From Mycolicibacterium pyrenivorans (GTDB lineage Bacteria; Actinomycetota; Actinomycetes; Mycobacteriales; Mycobacteriaceae), in contig NZ_JACKSH010000065.1 in the NCBI RefSeq assembly GCF_025821625.1, positions 89,603 to 153,602 on the forward strand: a stretch of 64,000 nucleotides of DNA, written 5' to 3'. The notes beneath the pieces were generated by a model that made no database searches, had not been told where the DNA came from, and was given only the letters and a program-made list of their open reading frames with translations. The number at the start of each line of letters is the position of its first letter. Positions within the stretch are counted from its first letter, which is position 1. The translations under genes and the position numbers were made by a program. This document shows, in pieces, positions 1 to 8,960 of this stretch.

Positions 1-273
1 GTCCCGCGGTCGGCCTTGGTGGCGGTCGATTCGCTGTGGCGAGCCGCCCGCAACGCGGAACTGGACCGCGAGCAGCTCGACTACCTGAGCTACGGCCGCG
101 TCATGGACACCACCAGGATGCGCACCGAGCTCGGATATCACCCGAAGTGGACGACCGCGGAGGCCTTCGACGATTACGTGCGCGGACGAGGTCTCACACC
201 GATCGTCGACCCGCGCCTGATTCATTCGATTGAGGAACGTGCGGTGGCGGCGGCGCAGCGCTGGGGGCGCTAG
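1..273 (+). CDS. NAD-dependent epimerase/dehydratase, C-terminal part (GalE2-like, 5' truncated by window)
   Basis: The reading frame is open from base 1 and ends in TAG at 271-273, leaving about 90 residues of the C-terminus of a nucleotide-sugar epimerase-type SDR. The visible part contains RMRTELGYHPKWTTAEAF, a typical late segment of such epimerases in which the substrate name of the previous gene product is rewritten. The NAD-binding N-terminus lies outside the window. The next gene, a membrane acyltransferase, begins 40 bp later in the same direction, as in the recalled Rv0501-Rv0502 order. The galE2 assignment rests on that synteny; the substrate is unknown. Confidence 0.7.
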   Translation, partial: VPRSALVAVDSLWRAARNAELDREQLDYLSYGRVMDTTRMRTELGYHPKWTTAEAFDDYVRGRGLTPIVDPRLIHSIEERAVAAAQRWGR

Positions 274-312
274 ACTTCACTACTTAGAGCAGGGTGGGGA
301 GAGGAAACGACG

Positions 313-1383
313 GTGGCGGGCGAGTCAAAAGCGAAAGTCATTCCGCTGCACTCGAATTCGGGGCGCGGTGCGGCGCAGCGACGCGCGGCGGCGCAGCGCG
401 TCGACAGTTCGCGCCGCCATCCCTCTCTGCTCACCGACCCGGACAACCGCGCATCCGCCGAACAGATCGCGGCAGTCGTGCGGGAAATCGACCAACATCG
501 CGGTGCCGCGGCCGGGACGTCCGCCGACGATGCGACGCCCACCGAACTCGCCAGGCGCATCTCCTCCGTCGCCGACTTCATCCGCAAGCGGATGACGGGT
601 GACTACACCGTCGACGAGTTCGGTTTCGATCCCCACCTCAACAACGCAATCATCCTGCCTTTGCTGAGAGTCTTCTTCAACTCCTGGTTCCGCGTCGAGG
701 TCAGCGGCATCGAGAACCTGCCGGAGAGCGGTGCGGCGCTGGTGGTGGCCAACCATGCAGGCGTCCTGCCGTTCGACGGGATGATGACGTCGGTCGCCGT
801 GCGGGACAAGCATCCCGCGCACCGGGATCTGCGATTGCTGGCCGCCGACATCGTGTTCGACATGCCGATGGTCGGCCAGGCCGCGCGCAAGGCCGGCCAC
901 ACCATGGCATGCACCGACGACGCCCACCGCCTCCTGGCCGCAGGGGAGCTGACGGCCGTCTTCCCCGAGGGGTACAAGGGCCTGGGCAAGCACTTCAAGG
1001 ACCGCTATAAGCTGCAGCGATTCGGTCGCGGCGGGTTCGTCTCTGCGGCGCTTCGGACGAAGGCGCCGATCGTGCCGTGCTCGATCGTCGGTTCCGAGGA
1101 GATCTACCCCATGGTCGCCGACGTCAAGCTGCTGGCGCGCCTGCTCGGGCTGCCGTACTTCCCGATCACGCCGCTGTTCCCGCTCGCGGGCCCGCTCGGA
1201 GTGGTGCCGCTGCCGTCGAAGTGGTACATCGAGTTCGGTGAGCCCATCGACACCAGCGACTACGACGAATCGGCCGCCGACGACCCGATGGTCACCTTCG
1301 AGTTGACCGACCAGGTGCGCGAGACCATTCAGCAGACGCTGTATCAGCTGCTGGCGAATCGCCGCAACATGTTCCTGGGGTAG
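313..1383 (+). CDS. PlsC-type 1-acylglycerol-phosphate acyltransferase family protein (Rv0502-like)
   Basis: A 356-residue membrane-associated acyltransferase, expected to transfer an acyl group from acyl-CoA or acyl-ACP to a lipid hydroxyl. The LPLAT signature is visible: NHAGVLPFD at residues 147-155 (His148 as base, Asp155) and FPEG at 217-220, followed by a basic stretch. The first ~80 residues are low-complexity and basic, outside the catalytic fold. The GTG start at 313 follows GAGGAA by about 7 nt. A TAGACT -10-like hexamer at 271-276 overlaps the stop of the upstream epimerase, so it may have its own promoter. The acyl acceptor cannot be told from sequence. Confidence 0.8.
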   Translation: MAGESKAKVIPLHSNSGRGAAQRRAAAQRVDSSRRHPSLLTDPDNRASAEQIAAVVREIDQHRGAAAGTSADDATPTELARRISSVADFIRKRMTGDYTVDEFGFDPHLNNAIILPLLRVFFNSWFRVEVSGIENLPESGAALVVANHAGVLPFDGMMTSVAVRDKHPAHRDLRLLAADIVFDMPMVGQAARKAGHTMACTDDAHRLLAAGELTAVFPEGYKGLGKHFKDRYKLQRFGRGGFVSAALRTKAPIVPCSIVGSEEIYPMVADVKLLARLLGLPYFPITPLFPLAGPLGVVPLPSKWYIEFGEPIDTSDYDESAADDPMVTFELTDQVRETIQQTLYQLLANRRNMFLG

Positions 1384-1389
1384 CTGCCC

Positions 1390-1920
1390 CTACTTTTGCC
1401 CAGCAACGAATTTCGACAGGGCGTCAGCGTCGCGCTTCGCCGCGATCTTGCCGGTGATCTCGTCTGCTTCGTCGTCGTGGGCGGCCTCACCCATGACCGT
1501 GACGATGCTGGTGACGACCGGCTCGCCGTTGTCGTCGGTGACCTCGCCCCGGATCTCGGTGAGCACGGCGCCGTGTGACTCGGTCACCGAATCCAGGTAG
1601 GAGTCGAACCACAGCTTGTCGCCGTCCACGATCGGCCGGTGGAAGATCAACTTCTGATCGCGGTGCAGCACCCGCTCCATGTTGATCGGGAGGTCGAACT
1701 GGTTGAAGATCTCCTCCTGCACGCGCCGCCCGGCCACAGCCATGAACGTCAAGGACGCGACCAGGCCGTCGTACCCGTACTCCTGGGCCGCCTCTTCGGT
1801 GAAATGCGCGGGATGGTCGTCCTTGACGGCGCGGGCGAACTCGCGGATCTTCTCGCGGTCGACCTCGAAGTAGTCCGGATACCGGTAGTGGGTTCCGATG
1901 ATGCTCTCAGCGATTCCCAC
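1390..1920 (-). CDS. HadA-like (R)-hydratase / MaoC-like dehydratase N-domain protein (Rv0504c-like)
   Basis: A 176-residue hot-dog-fold protein of the HadA/HadC type, the non-catalytic or partner subunit in mycolic-acid FAS-II dehydratases. It has the typical start ([19 protein letters not shown]), then [11 protein letters not shown] and an [13 protein letters not shown] stretch. The frame stays open for 74 codons upstream, but that part is low-complexity shadow. The GTG at 1920 is chosen because it precedes the family N-terminus and follows an AAAGGG ribosome site. It ends 6 bp from the convergent acyltransferase, and the cyclopropane synthase gene remembered between these two in M. tuberculosis is absent. 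The catalytic partner is not in this window. Confidence 0.78.
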   Translation of the reverse strand: MGIAESIIGTHYRYPDYFEVDREKIREFARAVKDDHPAHFTEEAAQEYGYDGLVASLTFMAVAGRRVQEEIFNQFDLPINMERVLHRDQKLIFHRPIVDGDKLWFDSYLDSVTESHGAVLTEIRGEVTDDNGEPVVTSIVTVMGEAAHDDEADEITGKIAAKRDADALSKFVAGQK

Positions 1921-1984
1921 GCGCGATCCCTTTCCGTTCGTCGGGTGGCGGCGCGAGCCTATCAGCGCCCCACCGGGATCCTCG

Positions 1985-2887
1985 CTAACCCTTGTCACGG
2001 CGGGACACCGCTGCCGCCAGCGCGCCCCCGACCGCGCCGAGCGCCAACGCCGACGGCACCCCGATGCGGGCCGCCTTGCGGGCGGTGCGGAAGTCCCGGA
2101 TCTCCCAGCCCCGTTGCCGGGCCAGAGCCCGCAGGTCGGCATCCGGATTGATCGCCACCGCGGTGCCGACCAGCGACAGCATCGGAACGTCGTTGAAGCT
2201 GTCCGAATACGCGGTGCAGCGTCGCAGGTTCAGACCCTCGCGGATGGCCAGCGACCGAACCGCATGCGCCTTGCCGGTGCCGTGCAGGATGTCGCCGACC
2301 AGCCTGCCGGTGAAGACGCCGTCGATCGACTCCGCGACGGTCCCCAGCGCGCCGGTCAGCCCGAGCCGTCGCGCGATCGTCGCCGCCAGTTCGTACGGCG
2401 TCGCGGTGACCAGCCACACCTGCTGGCCCGCGTCCAGATGCATCTGGGCGAGCGCCCGGGTTCCCGGCCAGATCTTGGCGGCGATGATCTCGTCGTAGAT
2501 GTCTTCGCCGAGCGCGACCAGTTCGGCCGTGGACCGGCCTTCGATGAAGGCCAGTGCCTTGCGGCGGCCCGCTGCCACGTCCCCGCTGCTCTCCCGCCCG
2601 GTGAGCTGGAACTTGACCTGGGCGAGCGCGAACCGGGCCAGGTCGGAGTAGGTGAAGTACTCGCGCGCGGCGAGGCCGCGAGCGAAGTGCACCAGCGAGG
2701 AGCCGTGCACCAGGGTGTTGTCGACGTCGAAGAACGCCGCCGCGGTCAGATCGGGTGGCGGTGGGGGAGGCGTCGCGGCGGGGCCCAGCTCCAGCAGGCC
2801 CTCCGAGGCGGCCTCGGCGCTGGCTTCCCCGGCGAGTTGCTGCTCCGGGCTGTCGAACCCGAACTCGCCCTCTCCGGTTCCGGACAC
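1985..2887 (-). CDS. serB1: HAD-IB family phosphatase (SerB1-like)
   Basis: A roughly 300-residue HAD-superfamily subfamily IB hydrolase. Motif I is FFDVDNTLV (Asp54, Asp56), motif II is the LVTATP stretch, and motif III/IV is the [11 protein letters not shown] acidic pair. This is the phosphoserine-phosphatase-like architecture, although members of this group are often of uncertain substrate. A proline-rich linker (about residues 39-45) separates a variable N-terminus from the HAD domain. The C-terminus carries a hydrophobic Ala/Gly helix ending in RRDKG, possibly membrane-anchoring. The GTG at 2887 is the best start but has no clear ribosome site. It is divergent from the glutaredoxin-like gene, sharing a ~40 bp promoter gap. 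Confidence 0.75.
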   Translation of the reverse strand: MSGTGEGEFGFDSPEQQLAGEASAEAASEGLLELGPAATPPPPPPDLTAAAFFDVDNTLVHGSSLVHFARGLAAREYFTYSDLARFALAQVKFQLTGRESSGDVAAGRRKALAFIEGRSTAELVALGEDIYDEIIAAKIWPGTRALAQMHLDAGQQVWLVTATPYELAATIARRLGLTGALGTVAESIDGVFTGRLVGDILHGTGKAHAVRSLAIREGLNLRRCTAYSDSFNDVPMLSLVGTAVAINPDADLRALARQRGWEIRDFRTARKAARIGVPSALALGAVGGALAAAVSRRDKG

Positions 2888-2914
2888 GGTGACAACATTA
2901 GGACACCTGACGGG

Positions 2915-2920
2915 GATACT
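2915..2920 (+). promoter_or_regulatory. Candidate -10 element for a leaderless transcript (glutaredoxin-like gene)
   Basis: GATACT lies exactly 6 nt before the GTG start at 2927, placing the expected transcription start at the start codon. No Shine-Dalgarno sequence is present. Spacing matches other candidates in this window. Confidence 0.4.
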
Positions 2921-2926
2921 GGCCGG

Positions 2927-3181
2927 GTGGACCGGCAGGTGCAATTGCTCACGCGTGACGGATGCCCGATGTGTTCGGCCGCGGCGACGCGGCTGGCCGA
3001 CCTGGCCCGCGAGCTGGGCTTCGGGTTGACGGTGACCGATGTGGACGCTTCCGCGGCCGCAGGCGATGCCGCCCTGCGGGCCGAGTTCGGTGACCGGCTG
3101 CCCGTGGTGTTGTTGGACGGCGCCGAGCACAGCTACTGGGAGGTCGACGAGGACAGGTTGCGGGCGGACCTCGCCCGGTGA
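2927..3181 (+). CDS. Glutaredoxin-like / thioredoxin-fold small protein (Rv0508-like)
   Basis: An 84-residue single-domain thioredoxin-fold protein with a CPMC redox pair (Cys13, Cys16) right after the first beta strand (VQLLTRDG). The cis-Pro region appears as [11 protein letters not shown]. This matches the short DUF836/glutaredoxin-like family. It probably acts in the cytosol as a thiol-disulfide exchanger, since no signal peptide is present. The GTG start at 2927 is preceded by GATACT rather than a ribosome site, suggesting leaderless expression. It sits just upstream of hemA, the same order as recalled for Rv0508-Rv0509, but a ~100 bp gap with its own promoter-like sequence separates the two. 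Confidence 0.75.
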   Translation: MDRQVQLLTRDGCPMCSAAATRLADLARELGFGLTVTDVDASAAAGDAALRAEFGDRLPVVLLDGAEHSYWEVDEDRLRADLAR

Positions 3182-3221
3182 ACCCCACGGTCGCATCGCA
3201 GGGCAGGATGAACGAGCAAAT

Positions 3222-3251
3222 TTGGTAGCCCAGCTGGTTAACGACTACCGT
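3222..3251 (+). promoter_or_regulatory. Candidate hemA operon promoter
   Basis: TTGGTA (3222-3227) and TACCGT (3246-3251) are separated by 18 nt and lie about 30 nt before the hemA ATG, which has a GAGGGAG ribosome site. Position is reasonable for a housekeeping sigma promoter; it is inferred only from sequence. Confidence 0.35.
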
Positions 3252-3281
3252 TGAGCGGGTGGTCAGCGTGGTGAGGGAGCC

Positions 3282-4676
3282 ATGAGCGTATTGCTTTTCG
3301 GGGTCTCGCACCGCAGCGCGCCGGTGTCCGTCCTCGAGCAACTCAGCACGGATGAGTCCGATCAGGCCAAGATCGTCGACCAGGTGCTGCAGTCGTCGCT
3401 GGTGACAGAGGCCATGGTCCTGTCCACCTGCAATCGTGTCGAGGTCTACGCCGTCGTCGAGGCGTTCCACGGTGGCCTGTCGGTGATCGGGCAGGTGCTC
3501 TCCGAGCACTGCGGGATGTCACTGCAGGACCTCACCAGGTACGCCTATGTCCGTTACGCCGAAGCCGCCGTCGAGCATCTGTTCGCGGTGGCCAGCGGCC
3601 TGGACTCCGCGGTGATCGGCGAGCAGCAGGTCCTCGGCCAGGTTCGGCGGGCCTACTCCTCCGCCGAGGCCAACCACACCGTGGGTCGCACCCTGCACGA
3701 GCTGTCGCAACGGGCCCTTTCGGTGGGCAAGCGCGTGCACTCCGAGACCGGAATCGACGCTGCGGGCAACTCGGTGGTGTCCGTCGCGCTCGACATGGCC
3801 GAGGCGAAGGTCGGATCCCTGGCCGGCGGCCGCGCCGTCGTCGTCGGCGCAGGCTCGATGGGTGCCCTGGCGGCCAAGCAGCTGGTGCGCGCCGGCGTCG
3901 AGCGCATACACGTGGTGAACAGATCGCTGCCCCGAGCCAAGAGGCTCGCCGAGAACATCCGCGCGCACGGCATCACCGCTGACGCCTACCCGTTCGATCA
4001 CCTGCCTCCGCTGCTCGCCGACGCCGACATCGTCGTCAGCTGTACCGGCGCCGTGCGGCCCGTGGTGTCGCTGGCCGATGTGCACCGCGGTCTGGCGCAC
4101 GGCCAGGACTCCAAACAGCTGGTGATCTGCGACCTCGGGATGCCGCGCGATGTCGACTCCGCCGTCGCCGGGCTGCCCGGCGTCTACGTGATCGACATGG
4201 ACCGTATCCAGCGGGAGCCGTCCGCACGCGCGGCCGCGTCCGACGCCGAGGCCGCCCGCGCGATCGTCGCCACCGAGGTCGCGAACTACCTGGCCGGGCA
4301 GCGGATGGCCGAGGTGACGCCGACCGTCACCGCGCTGCGTCAGCGCGCCGCCGACGTGGTCGAGGCCGAGTTGCTGAGGCTGGACAACCGGTTGCCGGGC
4401 CTGGACTCGACCCACCGCGACGAGGTCGCCAAGACCGTGCGCCGCGTCGTCGACAAGCTCCTGCACGCACCCACGGTGCGCGTGAAGCAGCTGGCCAGTG
4501 CGCCGGGCGGCGACAGCTACGCCGAGGCCCTGCGCGAGCTGTTCGAACTCGACCAGCAGGCGGTCGACGCGGTCGCCGCGGGCGAGCTGCCACTGGTCAC
4601 CGGAGGCGAGTTGCCACCGGTCAGTGGAAACGGCGAATTCGATATGGCGACAACCGATCCCGAAAAGAACGAGTAA
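3282..4676 (+). CDS. hemA: Glutamyl-tRNA reductase HemA
   Basis: A 464-residue glutamyl-tRNA reductase, catalysing NADPH-dependent reduction of glutamyl-tRNA(Glu) to glutamate-1-semialdehyde, the first committed step of C5 heme synthesis. Evidence is the catalytic STCNRVEVY motif (Cys50), [10 protein letters not shown] at 113-122, a Rossmann GAGSMG at 189-194 and a long C-terminal helical dimerisation region. Length is typical for actinobacteria. The N-terminal [14 protein letters not shown] is the family signature. The ATG follows GAGGGAG. It heads hemA-hemC-hemD-hemB; its partner hemL lies 13.5 kb downstream. The Asp/Glu-rich C-terminal tail after residue ~440 is variable. Confidence 0.97.
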   Translation: MSVLLFGVSHRSAPVSVLEQLSTDESDQAKIVDQVLQSSLVTEAMVLSTCNRVEVYAVVEAFHGGLSVIGQVLSEHCGMSLQDLTRYAYVRYAEAAVEHLFAVASGLDSAVIGEQQVLGQVRRAYSSAEANHTVGRTLHELSQRALSVGKRVHSETGIDAAGNSVVSVALDMAEAKVGSLAGGRAVVVGAGSMGALAAKQLVRAGVERIHVVNRSLPRAKRLAENIRAHGITADAYPFDHLPPLLADADIVVSCTGAVRPVVSLADVHRGLAHGQDSKQLVICDLGMPRDVDSAVAGLPGVYVIDMDRIQREPSARAAASDAEAARAIVATEVANYLAGQRMAEVTPTVTALRQRAADVVEAELLRLDNRLPGLDSTHRDEVAKTVRRVVDKLLHAPTVRVKQLASAPGGDSYAEALRELFELDQQAVDAVAAGELPLVTGGELPPVSGNGEFDMATTDPEKNE

Positions 4677-4725
4677 CTCTCTCCCCGCAAGCGGGAGGTA
4701 CCCCAAGCTCCATGAAAGCCACTAA

Positions 4726-5661
4726 GTGATCCGTATAGGGACCCGGGGTAGCCTCCTGGCGACAACCCAGGCCGGTTTTATCTGTGACGCATTGATCGAC
4801 CGCGGCCATTCCGCCGAGCTGGTCATCGTGTCCACCGCGGGCGACCGCTCCGAGGCGCCGATCGCCGATATCGGCGTCGGGGTGTTCACCGCGGCGCTGC
4901 GTGAGGCCATCGCCGACGGCAGCGTCGACATGGCGGTGCACTCCTACAAAGATTTGCCGACCGCGACCGACCCACGCTTCGTGATCGCGGCGATCCCGGT
5001 GCGCGCGGACGCCCGCGACGCCCTGGTGGCCCGTGACGGACTCGTGCTCGGCGAGTTGCCGGCGGGGTCGACGATCGGGACATCGTCCCCGCGGAGGGCC
5101 GCACAGCTTAAGGCACTGGGTCTCGGTTTGGAAATCCGCCCCCTACGAGGCAACCTAGATACCAGGTTGAACAGGGTAAGCAGCGGTGATCTCGACGCCG
5201 TCGTCGTGGCCCGGGCGGGATTGGCCCGCATCGGTCGTCTCGACGCTGTCACCGAGACGCTGGAACCGGTACAGATGTTGCCGGCGCCGGCTCAGGGGGC
5301 TTTGGCAGTCGAGTGCCGTGCCGGTGACACGGCGCTTGCGGAACTGTTGGCGGAGCTGGACGACGCCGACACCCGGGCATCGGTCACCGCAGAGCGAGCC
5401 CTGCTGGCCGAACTGGAGGCGGGTTGCTCCGCACCGGTGGGCGCGATTGCAGAGGTGGTCGAGTCGATCGATGAGGACGGCCGAGTCTTCGAAGAGCTGT
5501 CGCTGCGCGGCTGCGTGGCGACGCTGGACGGATCCGATGTGATCCGTGCGTCCGGAATCGGGACACCCGGTCGGGCACGAGAGCTAGGGCTCTCGGTCGC
5601 CGCGGAGCTGTTCGAGCTGGGAGCACGCGATCTATTGGACGAAAGCGGGAGAGACAGATGA
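4726..5661 (+). CDS. hemC: Porphobilinogen deaminase (hydroxymethylbilane synthase) HemC
   Basis: A 311-residue enzyme that polymerises four porphobilinogens into hydroxymethylbilane. The N-terminal [21 protein letters not shown] at 71-78, [12 protein letters not shown] at 117-128 and the dipyrromethane-cofactor cysteine in [11 protein letters not shown] (Cys234) are all present. Translation starts at GTG 4726, only weakly preceded by GAAAG. A short GC-rich imperfect stem-loop lies in the 49 bp gap after hemA (about 4681-4699), which could tune read-through or hemC translation. Its TGA overlaps the hemD ATG by 4 bp, implying coupled translation. Confidence 0.96.
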   Translation: MIRIGTRGSLLATTQAGFICDALIDRGHSAELVIVSTAGDRSEAPIADIGVGVFTAALREAIADGSVDMAVHSYKDLPTATDPRFVIAAIPVRADARDALVARDGLVLGELPAGSTIGTSSPRRAAQLKALGLGLEIRPLRGNLDTRLNRVSSGDLDAVVVARAGLARIGRLDAVTETLEPVQMLPAPAQGALAVECRAGDTALAELLAELDDADTRASVTAERALLAELEAGCSAPVGAIAEVVESIDEDGRVFEELSLRGCVATLDGSDVIRASGIGTPGRARELGLSVAAELFELGARDLLDESGRDR

Positions 5662-7352
5662 CTCGCCAGATGAGCTTGCGAGGCCGCAAGGGCAAGCCCG
5701 GCCGCATCACGTTCGTCGGCTCAGGGCCCGGGGATCCGGGTCTGCTGACGACGCGTGCCCGCACCGTGTTGGCCAACGCCGCCTTGGTGTTCACCGATCC
5801 TGACGTGCCGGAAGCGGTGCTCGCCCTCGTGGGGTGTGAGCTGCCACCGCCGTCGGGACCGCTGCCGGACGTGGCCGCCAACGCCACGCCCGACGGCTCG
5901 GGCCAGGCCGACGACGCCAAACCGGCCGAGGCGCCGGACGCCACAGCGGTGATTCCCGGCGGCCCGGATATCCGGCCCGCCCTCGGCGACCCGGCCGAGG
6001 TCGCCAAGACGCTGGCCACCGAGGCCCGCACAGGTGTGGACGTCGTGCGACTGGTCGCAGGCGACCCGCTGTCGATCGACGCGGTGATCACCGAGGTGAA
6101 CGCGCTGGCACGCACCCAGCTGACCTTCGAAATCGTGCCGGGACTGCCCGACACCACGGCCGTGCCCACCTATGCCGGACTGCCGCTTGGTTCGGCGCAC
6201 ACCGTCGCCGATGTGCGCGGTGACGTCGACTGGGCGGCGCTGGCCGCCGCACCGGGACCACTGATCCTGCACGCGACGGCGTCGCACCTGCCCGACGCGG
6301 CGCGCACCCTCATCGAGTACGGCCTGTCCGACTCCACGCCCACCGTGGTGACGGCCAACGGCACCACCTGCCAGCAGCGTTCGGTCGAGACGACACTGGC
6401 CGGACTGCTCGACAAGACCACGCTGGCGGGGGGAACCGAGCCCGCGGGCCCACTGGCCGGACCGCTGGTCGTCACGATCGGGCGTACCGTCGCCAACCGC
6501 GCGAAGCTGAACTGGTGGGAGAGTCGGGCCCTGTACGGGTGGACGGTGCTCGTGCCGCGCACCAAGGACCAGGCCGGCGAGATGAGCGATCGCCTCGTCG
6601 GACACGGCGCCCTGCCCATCGAGGTGCCGACGATCGCGGTCGAGCCGCCCCGTAGCCCGGCCCAGATGGAAAGGGCTGTCAAGGGTCTCGTGGACGGCCG
6701 CTTCCAGTGGGTGGTGTTCACCTCCACCAACGCGGTGCGCGCGGTCTGGGAGAAGTTCAACGAGTTCGGGCTCGACGCCCGCGCGTTCTCCGGTGTCAAG
6801 ATCGCGTGCGTCGGTCAGGCCACCGCCGACCGGGTGCGTGCCTTCGGCATCAACCCCGAACTGGTGCCCACGGGTGAGCAGAGCTCGCTGGGCCTGCTCG
6901 ACGAGTTCCCGCCGTACGACGACATTTTCGATCCGGTCAACCGGGTGTTGCTGCCGCGTGCCGACATCGCCACCGAGACACTGGCCGAGGGTCTTCGTGA
7001 ACGCGGTTGGGAGATCGAGGATGTCACCGCGTACCGCACGGTGCGAGCGGCACCGCCGCCTGCGCACACCCGCGAGATGATCAAGACCGGTGGCTTCGAC
7101 GCGGTGTGCTTCACCTCGAGTTCGACGGTGCGCAACCTCGTCGGTATCGCAGGCAAGCCGCACGCCCGCACCATCGTCGCCTGCATCGGGCCCAAGACCG
7201 CGGAAACCGCAGCGGAATTCGGCCTGCGCGTCGACGTGCAGCCGGAAGTGGCCGCGGTGGGTCCGCTGGTGGAGGCATTGGCCGAGCATGCCGCTCGGCT
7301 GCGTGCCGAGGGCGCACTGCCGCCGCCGCGGAAGAAGAGCCGCCGCCGCTAG
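5658..7352 (+). CDS. hemD: Fused uroporphyrinogen-III methyltransferase-like / uroporphyrinogen-III synthase HemD
   Basis: A 564-residue two-domain protein. The N-terminal ~270 residues resemble SAM-dependent tetrapyrrole methylases (CobA type): [13 protein letters not shown] at 19-31 and a [18 protein letters not shown] stretch. The C-terminal part, from about residue 295 ([16 protein letters not shown]), is HemD, which cyclises hydroxymethylbilane with D-ring inversion. Such CobA-HemD fusions are normal in actinobacteria. An Ala/Pro/Asp-rich insert (about 60-105) interrupts the methylase region, so methylase activity is less certain than synthase activity. The C-terminus is Arg/Lys-rich (KKSRRR). 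It overlaps hemC by 4 bp and is followed by a 57-nt palindrome before hemB. Confidence 0.92.
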   Translation: MTRQMSLRGRKGKPGRITFVGSGPGDPGLLTTRARTVLANAALVFTDPDVPEAVLALVGCELPPPSGPLPDVAANATPDGSGQADDAKPAEAPDATAVIPGGPDIRPALGDPAEVAKTLATEARTGVDVVRLVAGDPLSIDAVITEVNALARTQLTFEIVPGLPDTTAVPTYAGLPLGSAHTVADVRGDVDWAALAAAPGPLILHATASHLPDAARTLIEYGLSDSTPTVVTANGTTCQQRSVETTLAGLLDKTTLAGGTEPAGPLAGPLVVTIGRTVANRAKLNWWESRALYGWTVLVPRTKDQAGEMSDRLVGHGALPIEVPTIAVEPPRSPAQMERAVKGLVDGRFQWVVFTSTNAVRAVWEKFNEFGLDARAFSGVKIACVGQATADRVRAFGINPELVPTGEQSSLGLLDEFPPYDDIFDPVNRVLLPRADIATETLAEGLRERGWEIEDVTAYRTVRAAPPPAHTREMIKTGGFDAVCFTSSSTVRNLVGIAGKPHARTIVACIGPKTAETAAEFGLRVDVQPEVAAVGPLVEALAEHAARLRAEGALPPPRKKSRRR

Positions 7353-7360
7353 GAACTCGC

Positions 7361-7417
7361 CGAAATTGCATTCCAGCAGGCCGGCACTCGAACTTTTGCT
7401 GCTGGAATGCAATTTCG
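7361..7417. repeat. 57-nt intergenic palindrome, copy A (hemD-hemB gap)
   Basis: The left arm CGAAATTGCATTCCAGCAG (7361-7379) is perfectly complementary to the right arm 7399-7417, with a 19-nt loop at 7380-7398. The right arm ends two bases before the hemB ribosome site GGAAGG (7419-7424). Same 19+19+19 geometry as copies at 10166, 42384, 52939 and 63332. Confidence 0.85.
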
Positions 7418-7429
7418 CGGAAGGTAGAT

Positions 7430-8410
7430 ATGGCGTTTCCACGACACCGTCCTCGGAGGCTGCGCTCGACCCCGGCCATGCGCCGACTGGTCGCGCAGAC
7501 CACCCTGGAGCCGAGGCACCTGGTCCTGCCGATGTTCGTCGCCGACGACATCGACGAACCGCGCCCCATCTCGTCCATGCCCGGGGTCGTGCAGCACACC
7601 CGCGACTCGCTGCGCCGTGCGGCCGCCGATGCGGTTGCCGCGGGTGTGGGCGGGTTGATGTTGTTCGGGGTGCCCAGCGATGAGCACAAGGATTCCGTCG
7701 GCTCTGCCGGCACCGATCCCGACGGCATCCTGAACGTCGCGCTGCGGGATCTCGCCAAGGACATCGGCGACGACACGGTGCTGATGGCCGACACCTGCCT
7801 CGACGAGTTCACCGACCACGGCCATTGCGGAATCGTCGACGGACGGGGCCGTGTCGATAACGATGCCACCAACCGTCGATACGTCGAACTGGCTGTGGCC
7901 CAAGCAGATTCGGGGGCACATGTGGTCGGGCCCAGCGGAATGATGGACGGTCAGGTCGCCGCCATCCGCGACGGACTCGACGACGCAGGGTTCACCGATA
8001 CCGCGATCCTGGCCTATGCCGCGAAGTTCGCGTCGGGCTTCTACGGACCGTTCCGCGAGGCGGTGGCCTCCAGCCTGGAAGGCGATCGGCGGACCTATCA
8101 GCAAGATCCCGGCAACGCGCGCGAGGCCGTCCACGAGGTCGAACTCGACATCGACGAGGGCGCCGACATCGTGATGGTCAAGCCCGCGATGGCCTACCTC
8201 GACGTGGTGCGGGCCGCCGCTGACATCTGCCCGGTTCCGGTTGCCGCATACCAGGTTTCCGGTGAGTACTCGATGATCAGTGCCGCGGCAGCCAACGGCT
8301 GGATCGACCTGCGGACGGTGGCGCTGGAGACGCTGACCGGCATCCGGCGGGCCGGCGCCGACATCGTGCTGACGTACTGGGCGGCCGACGTGGCCCGCTG
8401 GCTGTCGTGA
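7430..8410 (+). CDS. hemB: Delta-aminolevulinic acid dehydratase (porphobilinogen synthase) HemB
   Basis: A 326-residue enzyme condensing two 5-aminolevulinates into porphobilinogen. The two Schiff-base lysines are visible: YAAKFASGFYGPFRE (Lys199) and MVKPAMAYLD (Lys251). The metal-site loop reads TCLDEFTDHGHCG (122-134): it keeps two of the three zinc-type cysteines (Cys123, Cys133) and has Asp125 in place of the middle one, intermediate between zinc and magnesium types. The ATG at 7430 follows GGAAGG by 5 nt. The palindrome just upstream could affect expression. Its stop overlaps the GTG of the next membrane-protein gene by 4 bp. Confidence 0.96.
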   Translation: MAFPRHRPRRLRSTPAMRRLVAQTTLEPRHLVLPMFVADDIDEPRPISSMPGVVQHTRDSLRRAAADAVAAGVGGLMLFGVPSDEHKDSVGSAGTDPDGILNVALRDLAKDIGDDTVLMADTCLDEFTDHGHCGIVDGRGRVDNDATNRRYVELAVAQADSGAHVVGPSGMMDGQVAAIRDGLDDAGFTDTAILAYAAKFASGFYGPFREAVASSLEGDRRTYQQDPGNAREAVHEVELDIDEGADIVMVKPAMAYLDVVRAAADICPVPVAAYQVSGEYSMISAAAANGWIDLRTVALETLTGIRRAGADIVLTYWAADVARWLS

Positions 8411-8862
8411 CGGAATCGCACAAGCCCAGACCACCCGGGTCATCCCCCGCCCGGCCACCCGGGTCATCCCCCGCCCGGCCACCCGATGTCGACACCGGGT
8501 TCTGGTTGTGGGTGGTGGCGCTGCCACTGATGTCGGCCGGCTACGTCGTCGACCTTCTGACCGGACCCGCGCGGCCATCGGGCCCGGTCCTGGCGATTTC
8601 CGTCGTGTTCCTGGTGATCATCGCCGCGGTCGTGGCGACGTTCCTCGTCCTGATGCGACAGGGGTACCGCTGGGTGCGCACCGTGCTGACCGGCGGCGCG
8701 ATCGCGTCGGTGGTGTTCTCGGCGACCGGTCTGTTCACCGCCGAACGGCACGCTGTCGCGGCATCGATGTACGCCGTCGCCGTGATCGTCGGTTCGGTGC
8801 TCATCGCGGGCGGGGTGTTCCTGCTGCACCGCAAGGATGCCCACGAGTTCTTCACCCGGTGA
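8407..8862 (+). CDS. Four-helix membrane protein with Pro-rich tandem-repeat N-terminus (Rv0513-like)
   Basis: A 151-residue protein of unknown function. After a short hydrophilic Pro/Ser/Arg-rich N-terminus it has four predicted membrane segments (about 33-53, 60-83, 91-111 and 115-140) and a short charged tail. The N-terminus contains two perfect copies of PPGSSPAR, encoded by a 24-bp tandem repeat. The GTG start at 8407 overlaps the hemB stop by 4 bp, so it is co-transcribed with the hem operon. The same position is taken by Rv0513 in the recalled tuberculosis order. No catalytic motif is seen. Confidence 0.7.
   Translation: MTESHKPRPPGSSPARPPGSSPARPPDVDTGFWLWVVALPLMSAGYVVDLLTGPARPSGPVLAISVVFLVIIAAVVATFLVLMRQGYRWVRTVLTGGAIASVVFSATGLFTAERHAVAASMYAVAVIVGSVLIAGGVFLLHRKDAHEFFTR
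8431..8485 (+). repeat. 24-bp in-frame tandem repeat
   Basis: Two perfect 24-bp units (8431-8454 and 8455-8478) are followed by 7 bases of a third, inside the coding sequence of the membrane protein. Each encodes PPGSSPAR, so copy-number change would stay in frame. Confidence 0.9.
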
Positions 8863-8928
8863 GCGCCGGCCGGCGGGGAGCGAAGCGACCGTGGGTTTTG
8901 GGCGCCGGCGGGCGGGGAGCGAAGCGAC
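8863..8928. repeat. Direct repeat of a 27-nt GC-rich unit
   Basis: Two 27-nt units at 8863-8889 and 8902-8928 differ at a single base; each ends in GGGGAGCGAAGCGAC. They fill most of the gap between two membrane-protein genes. Function unknown. Confidence 0.8.
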
Positions 8929-8945
8929 GTCGGGATGGCGCACAG

Positions 8946-8951
8946 TAGGCT
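8946..8951 (+). promoter_or_regulatory. Candidate -10 element upstream of the 8961 gene
   Basis: TAGGCT ends 9 nt before the ATG at 8961. No ribosome site is visible, so the transcript is likely leaderless or nearly so. Confidence 0.4.
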
Positions 8952-8960
8952 GACCCGACG

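Noticed and set aside
230..1000. Several long open frames overlapping the acyltransferase gene on both strands
   Set aside because: They are Arg/Ala/Pro-rich shadows of a high-GC coding sequence with no family features; the 313-1383 frame has LPLAT motifs and a ribosome site.
1921..2142. N-terminal extension of the HadA-like protein to 2142
   Set aside because: The extra 74 residues are low-complexity and overlap the HAD gene antisense; GTG 1920 with AAAGGG gives the family N-terminus.
5721..7442. A 573-residue minus-strand frame opposite hemD
   Set aside because: His/Gly/Arg-rich shadow of the third codon positions of hemD; no motif and no start signal.
8431..8485. Minisatellite or CRISPR-like repeat
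   Set aside because: Two in-frame 24-bp units inside a coding region; a short coding tandem repeat.
7349..8578. A long minus-strand frame opposite hemB
   Set aside because: Antisense shadow of hemB, which has all catalytic residues on the plus strand.
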